A stretch of 64,000 bases of DNA, from assembly GCF_020177575.1 (NCBI RefSeq), contig NZ_JAHTBK010000001.1, positions 620,001-684,000 on the forward strand, read 5' to 3'. The stretch comes from Hasllibacter sp. MH4015 (GTDB lineage Bacteria; Pseudomonadota; Alphaproteobacteria; Rhodobacterales; Rhodobacteraceae). Within the stretch, counting starts at the first letter, position 1; each line of letters opens with the position of its first letter. Both the position numbers and the translations under genes were made by a program. The notes below the pieces were generated by a model. That model had not been told where the DNA came from, searched no databases, and saw only the letters and a list, made by a program, of their open reading frames with translations. This document shows, one piece after another, positions 28,199-37,211 of this stretch.

Positions 28199-28989
28199 GC
28201 GTGCATTTCATCGGGGCGGGGCCGGGTGCGCCGGACCTGTTGACCTTGCGGGGCCGCGACCTGATCGCGTCCTGCCCCGTGTGCCTTTATGCCGGGTCGC
28301 TGGTGCCCGAGGCGATCCTGTCCCATTGCCCGGAGGGGGCGGAGATCGTGAACACCGCGCCGCTCGATCTGGACGCGATCATCGACCGGATGGCAGCGGC
28401 CCACGCGGGCGGCAAGGACGTGGCGCGGCTGCATTCCGGCGATTTGTCGGTCTGGTCCGCCATGGGGGAGCAGATCCGCCGCCTGCGCGCATTGGGTATC
28501 CCCTACACCGTCACCCCCGGTGTGCCGTCCTTCGCCGCCGCCGCCGCGACCCTCGGAGCGGAACTGACTCTGCCCGGCGTGGCGCAGTCGGTTGTGCTGA
28601 CCCGGACGCCGGGGCGCGCGTCGTCGATGCCGGAACGCGAGACGCTGGCCAATTTCGCTGCCACCGGCGCGACGCTGGCCATCCACCTGTCGATCCAGAA
28701 CGTGGAGGCCGTCGTGGCGGACCTGCGCCCGGCCTATGGCGGGGATTGTCCGGTCTGCATCGTCTACCGCGCGTCGTGGCCCGACGAGCGGATCTTTCGC
28801 GCGACGCTCGACACATTGGCCGAGGCGTTGCCGCCGGAGATTGCGCGGACGGCCCTGATCCTTGTGGGACCGGCCTTGGCGGCGGAGGGCTTCGCGGAAA
28901 GCTGCCTTTATTCAACGGATTACGACCGACGCTACCGGCCCCAGACGGCAGAAAGCCCGTGGTCGGAATGGAGGCATGGCGATGATTGA
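28195..28989 (+). CDS. cobM: Precorrin-4 C11-methyltransferase
   Basis: SAM-dependent methylation of C11. 264 residues with [33 protein letters not shown] and [17 protein letters not shown], then the [13 protein letters not shown] segment of the family. It overlaps cobE by 4 bp, and its last codons overlap the start of cobB. Confidence 0.97.
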   Translation: MSVHFIGAGPGAPDLLTLRGRDLIASCPVCLYAGSLVPEAILSHCPEGAEIVNTAPLDLDAIIDRMAAAHAGGKDVARLHSGDLSVWSAMGEQIRRLRALGIPYTVTPGVPSFAAAAATLGAELTLPGVAQSVVLTRTPGRASSMPERETLANFAATGATLAIHLSIQNVEAVVADLRPAYGGDCPVCIVYRASWPDERIFRATLDTLAEALPPEIARTALILVGPALAAEGFAESCLYSTDYDRRYRPQTAESPWSEWRHGDD

Positions 28990-30295
28990 GACCCGTGGGC
29001 TGATGATCTCCGCGCCCGCATCGGGGACGGGAAAGACGACGGTGATGCTGGGGCTGCTCCGCGCGCTGTCGGACGAAGGCCTGCGCGTGCAGCCGTTCAA
29101 ATCGGGGCCGGATTACATCGACCCGGCCTTCCATTTCGCCGCCGCGCGCCGGGCATCCTACAATTTCGACACATGGGCGATGGGGGCGGACATGCTGTCG
29201 GGGATCGCGCACAAGGCCGAGGGCGCGGATATCTGCGTGGCCGAAGGTTCCATGGGGCTGTTCGACGGGGTGGCGACGCTGGGACAGGTGGGCTTCGGCA
29301 GTTCGGCCGAAACCGCGAAGAAGATGGGTTGGCCGGTGATCCTCGTGATCGACGTGGGCGGGCAGGCGCAATCGGCGGCGGCCACCGCGATGGGGTTCCG
29401 CGACTATGACCCGGAGGTGCCGTTTGCGGGCGTGATCTTGAACCGTGTCGCCAGCCCGCGCCACGAACGCCTGACCCGCCTTGGCATGGACCGGGCAGGC
29501 ATACGCGTTCTGGGGGCTTTGCCCCGGCGTGGTGACCTGACCCTGCCTGAGCGTCATCTGGGCCTGATCCAGGCGGTGGAACATCCCGATTTGGAAGCCG
29601 CCGTGGCGGGCTATGCCGCGTTCCTGCGCGATCATGTGGATCTGGATGTGATCCGCGCGGCGGCGGCGGGCGGCGTGATGGAGGGGGCGAAAGGTTTACC
29701 CAAGCCACCGGCGCAACGGATCGCGCTGGCCCGGGACGCCGCGTTTTCCTTCACCTATCCGCATCTGCTGGACGGCTGGCGCGCGGCGGGGGCGGAGATC
29801 GTGCCGTTTTCTCCCCTGGCCGATGAAGCCCCCGATGCGGCGGCGGACCTGGTGTGGCTGCCGGGCGGCTACCCTGAACTGCACGCGGGGCGCTTGGCCG
29901 CTGCTGAGACCTTCCGCAAGGGTCTGCGCAAACACGCACAGACCCGGCCCGTCCATGGCGAATGCGGCGGGTACATGGCGCTGGGGGAGGCGTTGATCGA
30001 CAAGGAGGGGACGCGGCACGCGATGGCGGGGCTACTGGGCCTTGTGACGAGCTACGAGAAACGGAAATTTCACCTCGGGTATCGTCGGGCCATCTTGCAG
30101 GACGCGATGCCGGGCCATGGGGCGGGCGCGGCCCTGCGTGGGCATGAGTTTCACTATTCCACGATCCTCGATGAACCCGACGCGCCCCTGGCGCAGGTCT
30201 TTGACGCGGACGGCAATTCGGTGCCCGAGACAGGATCGCGCAAGGGCAATGTCACCGGCACGTTCTTTCACCTGATAACGGCGGAGGCACCATGA
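28982..30295 (+). CDS. cobB: Hydrogenobyrinic acid a,c-diamide synthase
   Basis: Amidates carboxylates a and c of hydrogenobyrinic acid using glutamine and ATP. 437 residues: an N-terminal ATP-binding domain with [13 protein letters not shown] and [13 protein letters not shown], and a C-terminal glutaminase domain with [11 protein letters not shown] and Cys in [13 protein letters not shown] at 28982 is chosen because GGAGG lies 7 bp upstream; the ATG at 28976 is too close to it. Ends in a 4-bp overlap with cobA. Confidence 0.96.
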   Translation: MIETRGLMISAPASGTGKTTVMLGLLRALSDEGLRVQPFKSGPDYIDPAFHFAAARRASYNFDTWAMGADMLSGIAHKAEGADICVAEGSMGLFDGVATLGQVGFGSSAETAKKMGWPVILVIDVGGQAQSAAATAMGFRDYDPEVPFAGVILNRVASPRHERLTRLGMDRAGIRVLGALPRRGDLTLPERHLGLIQAVEHPDLEAAVAGYAAFLRDHVDLDVIRAAAAGGVMEGAKGLPKPPAQRIALARDAAFSFTYPHLLDGWRAAGAEIVPFSPLADEAPDAAADLVWLPGGYPELHAGRLAAAETFRKGLRKHAQTRPVHGECGGYMALGEALIDKEGTRHAMAGLLGLVTSYEKRKFHLGYRRAILQDAMPGHGAGAALRGHEFHYSTILDEPDAPLAQVFDADGNSVPETGSRKGNVTGTFFHLITAEAP

Positions 30296-31017
30296 GCGGG
30301 TTTGTCAGTTTCGTCGGCTCCGGCCCGGGCGATCCGGAGCTTCTGACGCTGAAGGCGGTGGATCGCCTGAAGCGCGCCGATGCGGTTCTGTTCGACGACC
30401 TGTCCTCCGGTCCCATCCTGTCCCATGCGCGCAGCGGGGCGGACTTGGTCGGCGTCGGCAAAAGGGCCGGGCGTCCCTCTCCCCAACAGCGCCATGTCAG
30501 CCGGTTGCTGGTGGATTACGCGCGCCAGGGTGGCCGCGTGGTGCGCCTGAAATCCGGCGATAGCGGATTGTTCGGACGGCTGGAGGAGGAATTGGTGGCG
30601 TTGCGGGAGGCGGGCATCCCCTACGAGATCATTCCCGGCGTTCCAAGCGCCATCGCGGCGGCGGCGGCGGCGGGCATCCCGCTCACCCGGCGGCTGACCG
30701 CGCGGCGGGTGCAATTTGTGACCGGACACGATGCCTCGGGTGAATTGCCAAGCGACATTTCGCTGGACGCACTGGCCGATCCCACGGCGTCCACCGTCGT
30801 CTTCATGGGCAAGCGCACGTTCCCGAAACTGGCCGCCGCGTTGATGGAGCGGGGCCTTCCGGGCGACACGCCCGCGCTGCTCGCCGAGGGGGTCAGCACG
30901 CCGGAACAGGCGCTGCTCCGCACCGATGTGGCGGGGCTTGTCGAACGGCTGGGGGCAGAGATCGGCTCCGCCCCGGCGTTGATCCTTTACGGCCCCTTGG
31001 CGGAGTCCGATGGATGA
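30292..31017 (+). CDS. cobA: Uroporphyrinogen-III C-methyltransferase
   Basis: Makes precorrin-2 from uroporphyrinogen III with two SAM, the committed step at the branch from haem. 241 residues; no fused CysG oxidase/chelatase domain. Motifs: VGSGPGDPELLTLKA, VGVGKRAG, RLKSGDSGLFGRLEEE and IPGVPSAIAAAA. The usual GDP of the third motif reads GDS here. 4-bp overlaps on both sides. Confidence 0.96.
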   Translation: MSGFVSFVGSGPGDPELLTLKAVDRLKRADAVLFDDLSSGPILSHARSGADLVGVGKRAGRPSPQQRHVSRLLVDYARQGGRVVRLKSGDSGLFGRLEEELVALREAGIPYEIIPGVPSAIAAAAAAGIPLTRRLTARRVQFVTGHDASGELPSDISLDALADPTASTVVFMGKRTFPKLAAALMERGLPGDTPALLAEGVSTPEQALLRTDVAGLVERLGAEIGSAPALILYGPLAESDG

Positions 31018-31748
31018 AAGATCTGTGGCTGATCGGGATCGGCACGGGCAGCCCCGGCCACGTGACATTGGAAGCGCAGGCGGCGCTGCGCGACGCGGCC
31101 CTCATCCTTTTGCCGCGCAAGGGGTCGGGGAAAGACGACCTTGCGGAGGTCCGGCACCGGATCATTGCGGCGGCTGGATCGACGGCCCGGATCGTGGACT
31201 TCGACTATCCCGTGCGCGACCCGGCCCTGCCTTACGTGGAGCGCGTGGAGAAATGGCATGACGAGATCGCCACGCGGTGGAGCGCGGCAATTGACGGTGA
31301 CGGCCCGGTCGCGCTTCTGGTCTGGGGCGATCCATCGCTCTACGACAGCACGCTGCGCATCGCCGCGCGCCTGTCGCCCAGGCCGCGGATCAAGGTCTTT
31401 CCCGGCATCACGGCGTTGCAGGCCCTGACCGCGGCCCACGCGATCCCGTTCAATACCTTGGCGGGTGCGGTTACGGTCACGACCGGGCGGCGCTTGCGGG
31501 ACCAAGGCTGGCCCGAAGGGGCGGAGAGCGTGGTGGTGATGCTCGACGGGGAATGCAGTTTCCAGACCCTGCGTCGGGACGATCTGCTGATTTGGTGGGG
31601 CGCGTTTCTGGGGATGGAGGAGCAGGTGCTTGACCACGGCCCGTTGGCCGAGGCGGGACCACGCATCATCGAGACGCGGCAGGCGGCGCGGGAGGCGCAT
31701 GGCTGGATCATGGATACTTATCTGTTGCGCCCCGAGGGCCTGACATGA
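31014..31748 (+). CDS. cobF: Precorrin-6A synthase (deacetylating)
   Basis: Methylates C1 and removes the acetyl group, giving precorrin-6A; specific to the aerobic pathway. 244 residues with LIGIGTGSPGHVTLEAQ, LLPRKGSGK and VWGDPSLYDSTLRIA, FPGITALQALTAAH. It overlaps cobA and the second DUF1636 gene by 4 bp each. Confidence 0.96.
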   Translation: MKDLWLIGIGTGSPGHVTLEAQAALRDAALILLPRKGSGKDDLAEVRHRIIAAAGSTARIVDFDYPVRDPALPYVERVEKWHDEIATRWSAAIDGDGPVALLVWGDPSLYDSTLRIAARLSPRPRIKVFPGITALQALTAAHAIPFNTLAGAVTVTTGRRLRDQGWPEGAESVVVMLDGECSFQTLRRDDLLIWWGAFLGMEEQVLDHGPLAEAGPRIIETRQAAREAHGWIMDTYLLRPEGLT

Positions 31749-32092
31749 GCGCGGCGATCCTTCGGCTGTGTTCCACTTGCGCGCCGGACGCGGCGGCGGA
31801 AACGCGGCGCTCCCTTGCAACCGCGTTGCGGGTGGAGGGGCTGGATGCGGCGGTCGTGGCGCAGGCCTGCATGAATGCCTGTTCGGAACCCGTCAGCTTG
31901 TCGATACAGGGGCCGGGCCGGGCGACGTATTTCTTCAGCGGCGTAGACCCGTTGGCGGATCGTCAGGACATCGTCGCCACGGTGCGCGCCTATCTGCACA
32001 GCCCCGACGGCTGGATCGAGGATGCGCGGCCCTGCGGGCGGTTGCGCCATTGCCTGAAGGGGCGGGTGCCCGCGCTCAATCCGGGATCGTGA
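31745..32092 (+). CDS. DUF1636 ferredoxin-like protein (second copy)
   Basis: A 115-residue divergent DUF1636 protein, the last gene of the cob operon (ATGA overlap with cobF). It has Cys9/Cys12 (CSTC) and Cys42/Cys46 (ACMNAC) in the same arrangement as the first copy, the same GPGRATYFF strand, plus two extra cysteines at 97 and 103. The two copies open and close the riboswitch-led operon. A thioredoxin-fold 2Fe-2S electron carrier is the best structural guess; partner unknown. Its end overlaps the convergent histidine-rich gene by 17 bp. Confidence 0.8.
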   Translation: MSAAILRLCSTCAPDAAAETRRSLATALRVEGLDAAVVAQACMNACSEPVSLSIQGPGRATYFFSGVDPLADRQDIVATVRAYLHSPDGWIEDARPCGRLRHCLKGRVPALNPGS

Positions 32093-32633
32093 CGCTGGCC
32101 GACAGGGCGGCGTCGCCCACGGCAAGGGTTCGGTGATCGTTCGCGTTCAGCGTCACCTCCACCACGTCACCCGATGCCAGATCGCCCAGATGCACCCAAG
32201 GCCCGTAGAACCGTCCGAGCTTGACGCCATTGACGTAAACGTGGGCGTGGCCTTCGCCGGGGACATGGCCAAGGCTCACGTTTTCCGGGGAAAAGGTGAA
32301 ATTGTCTGTTGTGATCCGCAGGTTCCACCCGCCGCCTGGATCGGCGACCAATTCCACGGCCAGTGTGGGTGCGTCCGCGGCGTCGTCCAGGACCAGAAGC
32401 GTGTCGTGGTCGTGCCCCGACACATCCCCATCAGGCAGGACAGAGGTGCAGACATCCTCGGGGTTGATGCCTTCGGGCAGGGACATGCCGTGGGACACGT
32501 GTCCGCCCGCGTGGTGGGCGGGGTCGGAATGATCGTGGCCTTCCAGCGCGATGCCGTTGGCCGCCGCAATCGTGAAGCCGATGCCGCCACCAAAGACCAA
32601 GCCGATGACCAAGAGAGGTAATCCGGTTTTCAT
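32076..32633 (-). CDS. Histidine-rich membrane-anchored protein linked to cobalt uptake
   Basis: A 185-residue protein with one N-terminal hydrophobic helix or signal (residues 5-26), a metal-binding-looking stretch at 33-50 (HDHSDPAHHAGGHVSHG), further histidines at 74 and 76, and a C-terminal beta-rich domain (about 90-185) with GEGHAHVYVNGVKLGRFYG and a WVHLGDL segment. It should face the periplasm. It is the third gene after cbtB and cbtA, 60 bp after cbtA, all behind one cobalamin riboswitch. I do not recognise a named family. A periplasmic metal-capture or chaperone role for cobalt is inference. The ATG giving MKTGLPL is used; one 7 codons upstream is possible. Confidence 0.75.
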   Translation of the reverse strand: MKTGLPLLVIGLVFGGGIGFTIAAANGIALEGHDHSDPAHHAGGHVSHGMSLPEGINPEDVCTSVLPDGDVSGHDHDTLLVLDDAADAPTLAVELVADPGGGWNLRITTDNFTFSPENVSLGHVPGEGHAHVYVNGVKLGRFYGPWVHLGDLASGDVVEVTLNANDHRTLAVGDAALSASVTIPD

Positions 32634-32693
32634 CTGTATCGCCCCTGAAAGCAAAGGCCGGGCGCGTAAAGCGCCCGGCAGAAGGCGTTCGGG

Positions 32694-33395
32694 TCAGGCC
32701 GATTGCGCCTGCGCGCTGTCTTCGGCCAACCGGGTCCAGAAATACCCCGCAAGACCGCCCAAGATCATCCAGGCCGCCATGCCGACGCCGAAAGCGCGCG
32801 CCGCGAACAGGGCCCCGATCTCCGTCGGGACAGGGCCGGTGAAGATCTCAGGCTCCGGCGCGCCGATGACGTGCGGTGCAAGAAGCAGGGCAATGGCCAA
32901 GCCATGGAAGAGCCAGCTTTTCCCGAAGGCCAGAAGCCACAGGGCAATCCCGGTTGCGCCCACGGTAGCGAACCACCAGATCTGCCGGGCGCCGACATCG
33001 GCAGCGGCCACACCGGGAACTTCCGGCGCGAGCGAGAAGCCGGGCGCGAAGTGGAAGGCGACAAATCCCGCAATTCCCCAGATCAGGCCGGTGCGCGCCG
33101 TGATCGATGCGCCCTGTGCCTCGGCCACCGACATCAATGCGACCATGATCAGTGCGTATCCGGTATAGATCAGCATGGAGAAGATGACGCTGAGAATATC
33201 GCGGACAGGATCGAAACCGCCCAGGTCCTGAACCGCCGATACGGTCGAGGATGCGCCGAAATGGACCAGCTCTCCGCTTTCATACAATTCGGCATGAAGC
33301 AGAACGGGCTGCACGAAATACAGCTGCAACAGGGCGGCAATCAGCCCTGCGGCGGCCCCAGCGAACAACGCGCTGGTCAATAATCTTGTGAACAT
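32694..33395 (-). CDS. cbtA: CbtA family cobalt transporter subunit
   Basis: A 233-residue membrane protein with five to six helices, starting MFTRLLTSALFAGAAAGLIAAL and containing the WGIAGFVAFHFAPGFSLAPEVPG region that is characteristic of CbtA. CbtA and CbtB together are a predicted cobalt entry system regulated by B12. It begins 4 bp after the cbtB stop. Confidence 0.94.
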   Translation of the reverse strand: MFTRLLTSALFAGAAAGLIAALLQLYFVQPVLLHAELYESGELVHFGASSTVSAVQDLGGFDPVRDILSVIFSMLIYTGYALIMVALMSVAEAQGASITARTGLIWGIAGFVAFHFAPGFSLAPEVPGVAAADVGARQIWWFATVGATGIALWLLAFGKSWLFHGLAIALLLAPHVIGAPEPEIFTGPVPTEIGALFAARAFGVGMAAWMILGGLAGYFWTRLAEDSAQAQSA

Positions 33396-33399
33396 TGGC

Positions 33400-33570
33400 T
33401 TAGTGGCAGGGGAAGCCGGTGGCGTGACGCACGTCATGGGCGGCGTCATGCAAGGTGGCGGCCTGAACATGGCCGGTCACGACCATCAAGGTCAGGCCCA
33501 TCAATGCCACGGCAAAGGCGGCCCCGATCCGAACACCGGTCTTGGGGGCTGAATGTGTCGTCGTCGTCAT
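33400..33570 (-). CDS. cbtB: CbtB, small cobalt transporter subunit
   Basis: A 56-residue protein: a short N terminus, one membrane helix (about 13-33), and a histidine-rich tail with His41, His45, His49 and the final TGFPCH, the signature metal-binding C terminus of CbtB. It lies directly downstream of a minus-strand cobalamin riboswitch and 4 bp before cbtA. RBS region gagcg lies before the ATG at 33570; the small size and tail match the family well. Confidence 0.93.
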   Translation of the reverse strand: MTTTTHSAPKTGVRIGAAFAVALMGLTLMVVTGHVQAATLHDAAHDVRHATGFPCH

Positions 33571-33614
33571 ATCACGTCGCTCCGTTTTTTGCCGTCACAC
33601 CCGACGGCGATTGC

Positions 33615-33815
33615 ACATACATCTGGCAGGTCTCCTGGCTTGCGGGTCGTCTCTCAGGCTTGCCTTCCCAGATCGCTCCAGTGGCGTCGTCAGCCTTGAT
33701 CACCGCTTACAGTTGCGGGGGCAGCCACAGAATTGGAGCGTCTCGTCTGCTCCGCACTGCATTCCCTGTCTCCTCCGGGGTGCGCGTGTCACCCAAGAAC
33801 CAAATGTAAGGTATC
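33615..33815 (-). promoter_or_regulatory. Cobalamin riboswitch upstream of cbtBA
   Basis: Read on the minus strand: gtgcgc with ggaggagacagggaatgcag, ctgtggctgcccccgcaact, gccactggag, ctgggaaggc and the B12 box agccaggagacctgcc at about 33625-33640. It ends about 45 bp before cbtB, so it may control ribosome access or termination. A TTGACA sits at 33838-33843 on the same strand, a candidate -35 box; no good -10 box is evident. Confidence 0.94.
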
Positions 33816-33968
33816 CATGACAGAGGGACGCGCGGGGTGTCAATGGAATGCGACGGATGCCGCCGTGCATTCAACGGTTTTCCCGGCGAGGTCCCGGGCC
33901 GGTGTCGGCGACGGCAAGGCAGGTGTCGCAAATGCCCGGCGGACCGGGCGAGACAGGATGCGCCCGCA
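33816..33968. other. Gap between riboswitch and antiporter gene
   Basis: About 150 bases between the cbtB riboswitch and the end of the antiporter gene; together with the riboswitch and its leader, the gene-free stretch is about 400 bases. It should contain the cbtB promoter. A Cys-rich frame here is discussed under rejected items. Confidence 0.5.
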
Positions 33969-35222
33969 TCAGACCGGTGGGTTCCCCGGGAATGCGGGCG
34001 AGGAGGGGGGATCGGCCTGCATCTCGGCATCGTCGGGGGAGGCTTTGGCCATCCGCCCCGCATACCACTTCGCCCCCGGCAGGGCCGTAACCCCGTGAAG
34101 CAAGGCCGAAATCCAGACGGCGTTGATGGCGATATGGAGCACGTCTTCGGCGATGTCGTGGTCCAGTTGATCCACCACGAGCAGCGCGAACAGGGCCGTG
34201 GCCAGCCCGCGTGGCCCGAACCAGCCAAAGAAGACGCGCGTGGCGGGCGCCGCGTCGGTGCCGAGAAGCGAGATCCAGATCGCGAGCGGGCGGACCAAAA
34301 GGAGGCTTCCCAGGATCAGCGCAAGATTTGCCCAGCTCAGGTGCGCCAGCGCGTCCGGCATCAGCACCGCGCCCAGAAGGAAGAAGGCGGTCCAGGAGAG
34401 AAGCTGCCCCTCGCTCTCCGTGAATTCGTAGACGAAGGCGCATTGGCCGCGCACCACCGCGCCGAAGCCAAGGCCCGCAGCGAAAGCGGAAATGAACCCG
34501 TTGCCGCCGACCTGAGTCGCGGCAAGGTAGGCGGTCGCGGCCAGTGCAAGCGCGCCGATCCCCTCGAACACGGCGGCAGTTGCGGCGGTGCGCTTGGCCC
34601 AGAGCAGGACCTTGCCGCCGACCCACCCCACGGCGAACCCCACCAAGGGGCCAAGAACGATCTGCCCAAGCGCGAAAAGCGCCCACCCGGTGGCGGGCGC
34701 ATCAGCGGCGGGCGCGGCGACGGCGGCCATCATCAAAACAAGTGGCAGGGCCAACCCGTCATTGAGCCCGCTTTCCACGGTCAGCGCGCGGCGGGGGCGT
34801 TCGGGGATGTCGGGATTGGTCACGACGGCCTGACCCAGGGCGGCGTCGGTCGGCACGAGGATGGCGGCCACCAGCGCCACGACGGCAAGGGGCCATCCGG
34901 GCAGCAGGATCAGGCCAAGCGCCGTTCCCAGAAGAAAGCCCAGGGGCAATCCGATGGCCAGCATCCGCACCGGCCAGACCCGGCGGCGGAGAAGCGCGCG
35001 TTGGTCGATTTGCGCCGCGTCGAGGAACAGGAGCACAATCAGTGCAACCTCCGCCACGATATGAAGTGCGGCCTCCGATCCCGCTTCGGGGACCATGCCG
35101 AGTTGCGCCACCAAAAGGCCGAAGCCTAGAAAAACCATGGGCGCGGTCAGGATGGTGCGCGACAGACGGTTCGCGACCATGCAGAACGCCATCAGAAACA
35201 TCGCGATGATGAGGTAGCCCAT
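33969..35222 (-). CDS. CPA1-type cation:proton antiporter
   Basis: A 417-residue integral membrane protein with about 12 helices, Na+/H+ exchanger family. The conserved PTDAALGQ (helix with catalytic aspartate) is near residue 145 and VESGLNDGLALP near 175, both diagnostic for NhaP/CPA1 exchangers. The C terminus is a short proline-rich tail with no regulatory TrkA domain. It probably exchanges Na+ or K+ for H+. It is divergent from the LysR gene, about 170 bp apart. Confidence 0.9.
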   Translation of the reverse strand: MGYLIIAMFLMAFCMVANRLSRTILTAPMVFLGFGLLVAQLGMVPEAGSEAALHIVAEVALIVLLFLDAAQIDQRALLRRRVWPVRMLAIGLPLGFLLGTALGLILLPGWPLAVVALVAAILVPTDAALGQAVVTNPDIPERPRRALTVESGLNDGLALPLVLMMAAVAAPAADAPATGWALFALGQIVLGPLVGFAVGWVGGKVLLWAKRTAATAAVFEGIGALALAATAYLAATQVGGNGFISAFAAGLGFGAVVRGQCAFVYEFTESEGQLLSWTAFFLLGAVLMPDALAHLSWANLALILGSLLLVRPLAIWISLLGTDAAPATRVFFGWFGPRGLATALFALLVVDQLDHDIAEDVLHIAINAVWISALLHGVTALPGAKWYAGRMAKASPDDAEMQADPPSSPAFPGNPPV

Positions 35223-35393
35223 GGATGTCCCCTTCCCTTTGCCGGAGACTAGGGCGGTGACGGGCCGGAAGGACAGTCAATTCCGCATGATCGGGGCGTC
35301 TGCCGCCCGCTCCCTCGCCCCGGTAGCGCAGATGATTATGGGCAAGGGCCGGGCGCGCTGCGATAGTGGGGCGGATGCGTCGGAAGGCCCGGT

Positions 35394-36293
35394 ATGACAC
35401 GGTTGAACCTCGAACAGATCAGAACCTTCCTTGCCGTGGTTCGCCAAGGCGGTGTGCGCAAGGCGTCCGTGGCGTTGAACCTGACCCAACCGGCCGTGAC
35501 CACGCGCATCCGAAATCTGGAGCAGACGCTGGGATGTGACCTGTTCGACCGCGGCCCGGGCGGCATGACGCTGACCAAGCGGGGCGAGATGTTGCTGGAA
35601 TACGCCGCCCAGTTCGAGCAGCTTTCACAGCTTGTCGCCAAGGATGTCATCGACCCCAGCGGCATCGACGGGCGGCTGCGCCTGGGCGTGTCGGAGACGG
35701 TGGCGCAATGCTGGTTGCCCGACCTCATATCGGAGTTGCACAAGCTTTATCCCCGGCTCCAGATCGAGTTCAATGTCGATATCTCCTCCAACCTGCGGGA
35801 GGGCCTGATGGGGCGGGAAATCGACCTGGCTGTCCTGTTGGGCCCGATCTCGGACTATTCCATCGACAACGTGGACCTGCCGGGATTCGATCTGGCGTGG
35901 TACGTGGCTGCCGATGCGCCGGTGCACAAGGACGGCACCGGGTATTTCGACCAGCCCGTGCTGACCTATGCCCGCAACACGCGGCCCTATCGCGAATTGA
36001 AGGAGCAGCTTTTTGCCCGCGTCGGTCCGGGCGTTCAGCTGTTCCCATGCTCCTCCCTCTCGGCCTGTTTCCGGCTGGTGGCGGCGCGCCTTGGGGTGGC
36101 GGCCTTGCCGCGGGCACTGGGGGCGGCCCATGTGGCGACGGGAGACATACGGGAATTCGATCCCGGCTGGCGCCCCGCGCCGCTGCGCTTCACCGCGTCC
36201 TACCTTGGCGACCCGGGCTCGCATCTGGTTGAAACGGCGGCGCAGACCGCCCGGAAGGTGGCCGAGCAATACATGGGTGATAGAAATGTGTAA
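35394..36293 (+). CDS. LysR-family regulator of the 5-oxoproline unit
   Basis: A 299-residue LysR regulator: N-terminal winged HTH (about 4-63, LEQIRTFLAVVRQGGVRKAS and TQPAVTTRIRNLE) and a periplasmic-binding-like effector domain. It precedes, on the same strand, the DUF1445-TRAP-pxpBCA genes and is the likely regulator of that unit; the effector may be 5-oxoproline or glutamate. The 75-bp gap after it is AT-rich and includes the palindrome tcatatga at 36294-36301, a candidate binding site. Confidence 0.92.
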   Translation: MTRLNLEQIRTFLAVVRQGGVRKASVALNLTQPAVTTRIRNLEQTLGCDLFDRGPGGMTLTKRGEMLLEYAAQFEQLSQLVAKDVIDPSGIDGRLRLGVSETVAQCWLPDLISELHKLYPRLQIEFNVDISSNLREGLMGREIDLAVLLGPISDYSIDNVDLPGFDLAWYVAADAPVHKDGTGYFDQPVLTYARNTRPYRELKEQLFARVGPGVQLFPCSSLSACFRLVAARLGVAALPRALGAAHVATGDIREFDPGWRPAPLRFTASYLGDPGSHLVETAAQTARKVAEQYMGDRNV

Positions 36294-36368
36294 TCATATG
36301 AGGCAGATTTTTTCGATTTGATCTTATAGCCGTGGCGCGCCAGCCTGACGCCGAACCGGGGGATCGGC
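36294..36368. promoter_or_regulatory. AT-rich intergenic region, possible LysR target and promoter
   Basis: Short gap between the LysR and DUF1445 genes with tcatatga (36294-36301) and an AT-rich run to about 36333, unusual in this GC-rich window. A regulated promoter for the downstream catabolic unit is plausible but no clear -35/-10 pair can be named. Confidence 0.3.
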
Positions 36369-37190
36369 GTGAGCGACGTATTCGACAGATTGAAACAGGC
36401 CGACCTGGCCCATGTCCGCGCGGCGATCCGGACAGGCGGCTACCGCTCCCACACGGCGGGGCTGGGCCGGGGGTTCCTTCAAACCAATATCGTGATCCTG
36501 CCGGAGAGCCACGCGCTCGACTTCATGCGGTTTTGCCAGAGGAATCCGAAGCCCTGTCCCCTCGTCGGCGTGTCGGAGACGGGCGATCCGATGCTGCCGA
36601 CCCTGGGGCGCGACATCGACATCCGAACCGATGTACCGGCCTACAACATTTATCGCGACGGCAGGCTGGAGGGCGCCGCCACGGACCTCAACGACCTCTG
36701 GCGCGACGATCTGGTGACGTTTGCCCTGGGGTGTTCGTTCACGTTCGAGCATGCCCTTCAGCGGGCGGGCATTCCGCTGTGGCATGTGGATAATGATACG
36801 ACCGTGCCGATGTACCGGTCCAACCGGCACTGCGTCGCGGCGGGGGCATTCCGCTCCCCCATGGTGGTGTCGATGCGCGCCATGGATGCGGACAAGGTGG
36901 AGACGGCCATCGAGGTCTCGCGCCATTTCCCGCTGGCCCATGGATCGCCCGTCCACGCGGGCGACCCGGCGGAGATCGGGATCACCGACATCACCCGCCC
37001 CGATTGGGGCGATCCGGCCCCGGTGGGCGACGGGCAGGTGCCGGTCTTCTGGGCCTGTGGCGTGACCCCGCAAGCGGCGATCGAGGCCGCAGCCCCGCCG
37101 ATCTGCATTACCCACAAACCCGGTCACATGCTCATCACCGACGTGCCGGAGGATGCGGAGATCCCCATTCTGCGCCACGACAATCCATAA
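36369..37190 (+). CDS. DUF1445 protein (D-glutamate cyclase family)
   Basis: A 273-residue protein of the DUF1445/UPF0317 family, annotated as putative hydro-lyase. Conserved blocks are AGLGRGFLQTNIVILPE, FCQRNPKPCPLVGVSETGDP, DDLVTFALGCSFTFEHAL (conserved cysteine) and the late ITHKPGHMLITDVP. The mammalian relative DGLUCY interconverts D-glutamate and 5-oxo-D-proline. Starts with GTG at 36369. It is the first gene of a run with a TRAP transporter and 5-oxoprolinase, so a role in D-glutamate or 5-oxoproline metabolism is well supported by context. Confidence 0.9.
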   Translation: MSDVFDRLKQADLAHVRAAIRTGGYRSHTAGLGRGFLQTNIVILPESHALDFMRFCQRNPKPCPLVGVSETGDPMLPTLGRDIDIRTDVPAYNIYRDGRLEGAATDLNDLWRDDLVTFALGCSFTFEHALQRAGIPLWHVDNDTTVPMYRSNRHCVAAGAFRSPMVVSMRAMDADKVETAIEVSRHFPLAHGSPVHAGDPAEIGITDITRPDWGDPAPVGDGQVPVFWACGVTPQAAIEAAAPPICITHKPGHMLITDVPEDAEIPILRHDNP

Positions 37191-37211
37191 GACTCAACAA
37201 GGAGAACACCC

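Noticed and set aside
33842-33968. Cys-rich frame MECDGCRRAFNGF with a zinc-finger look next to the cbtB riboswitch
   Set aside because: The four-cysteine pattern is at the start of a long frame that continues antisense into the antiporter; no terminator or RBS and no sensible end before it.
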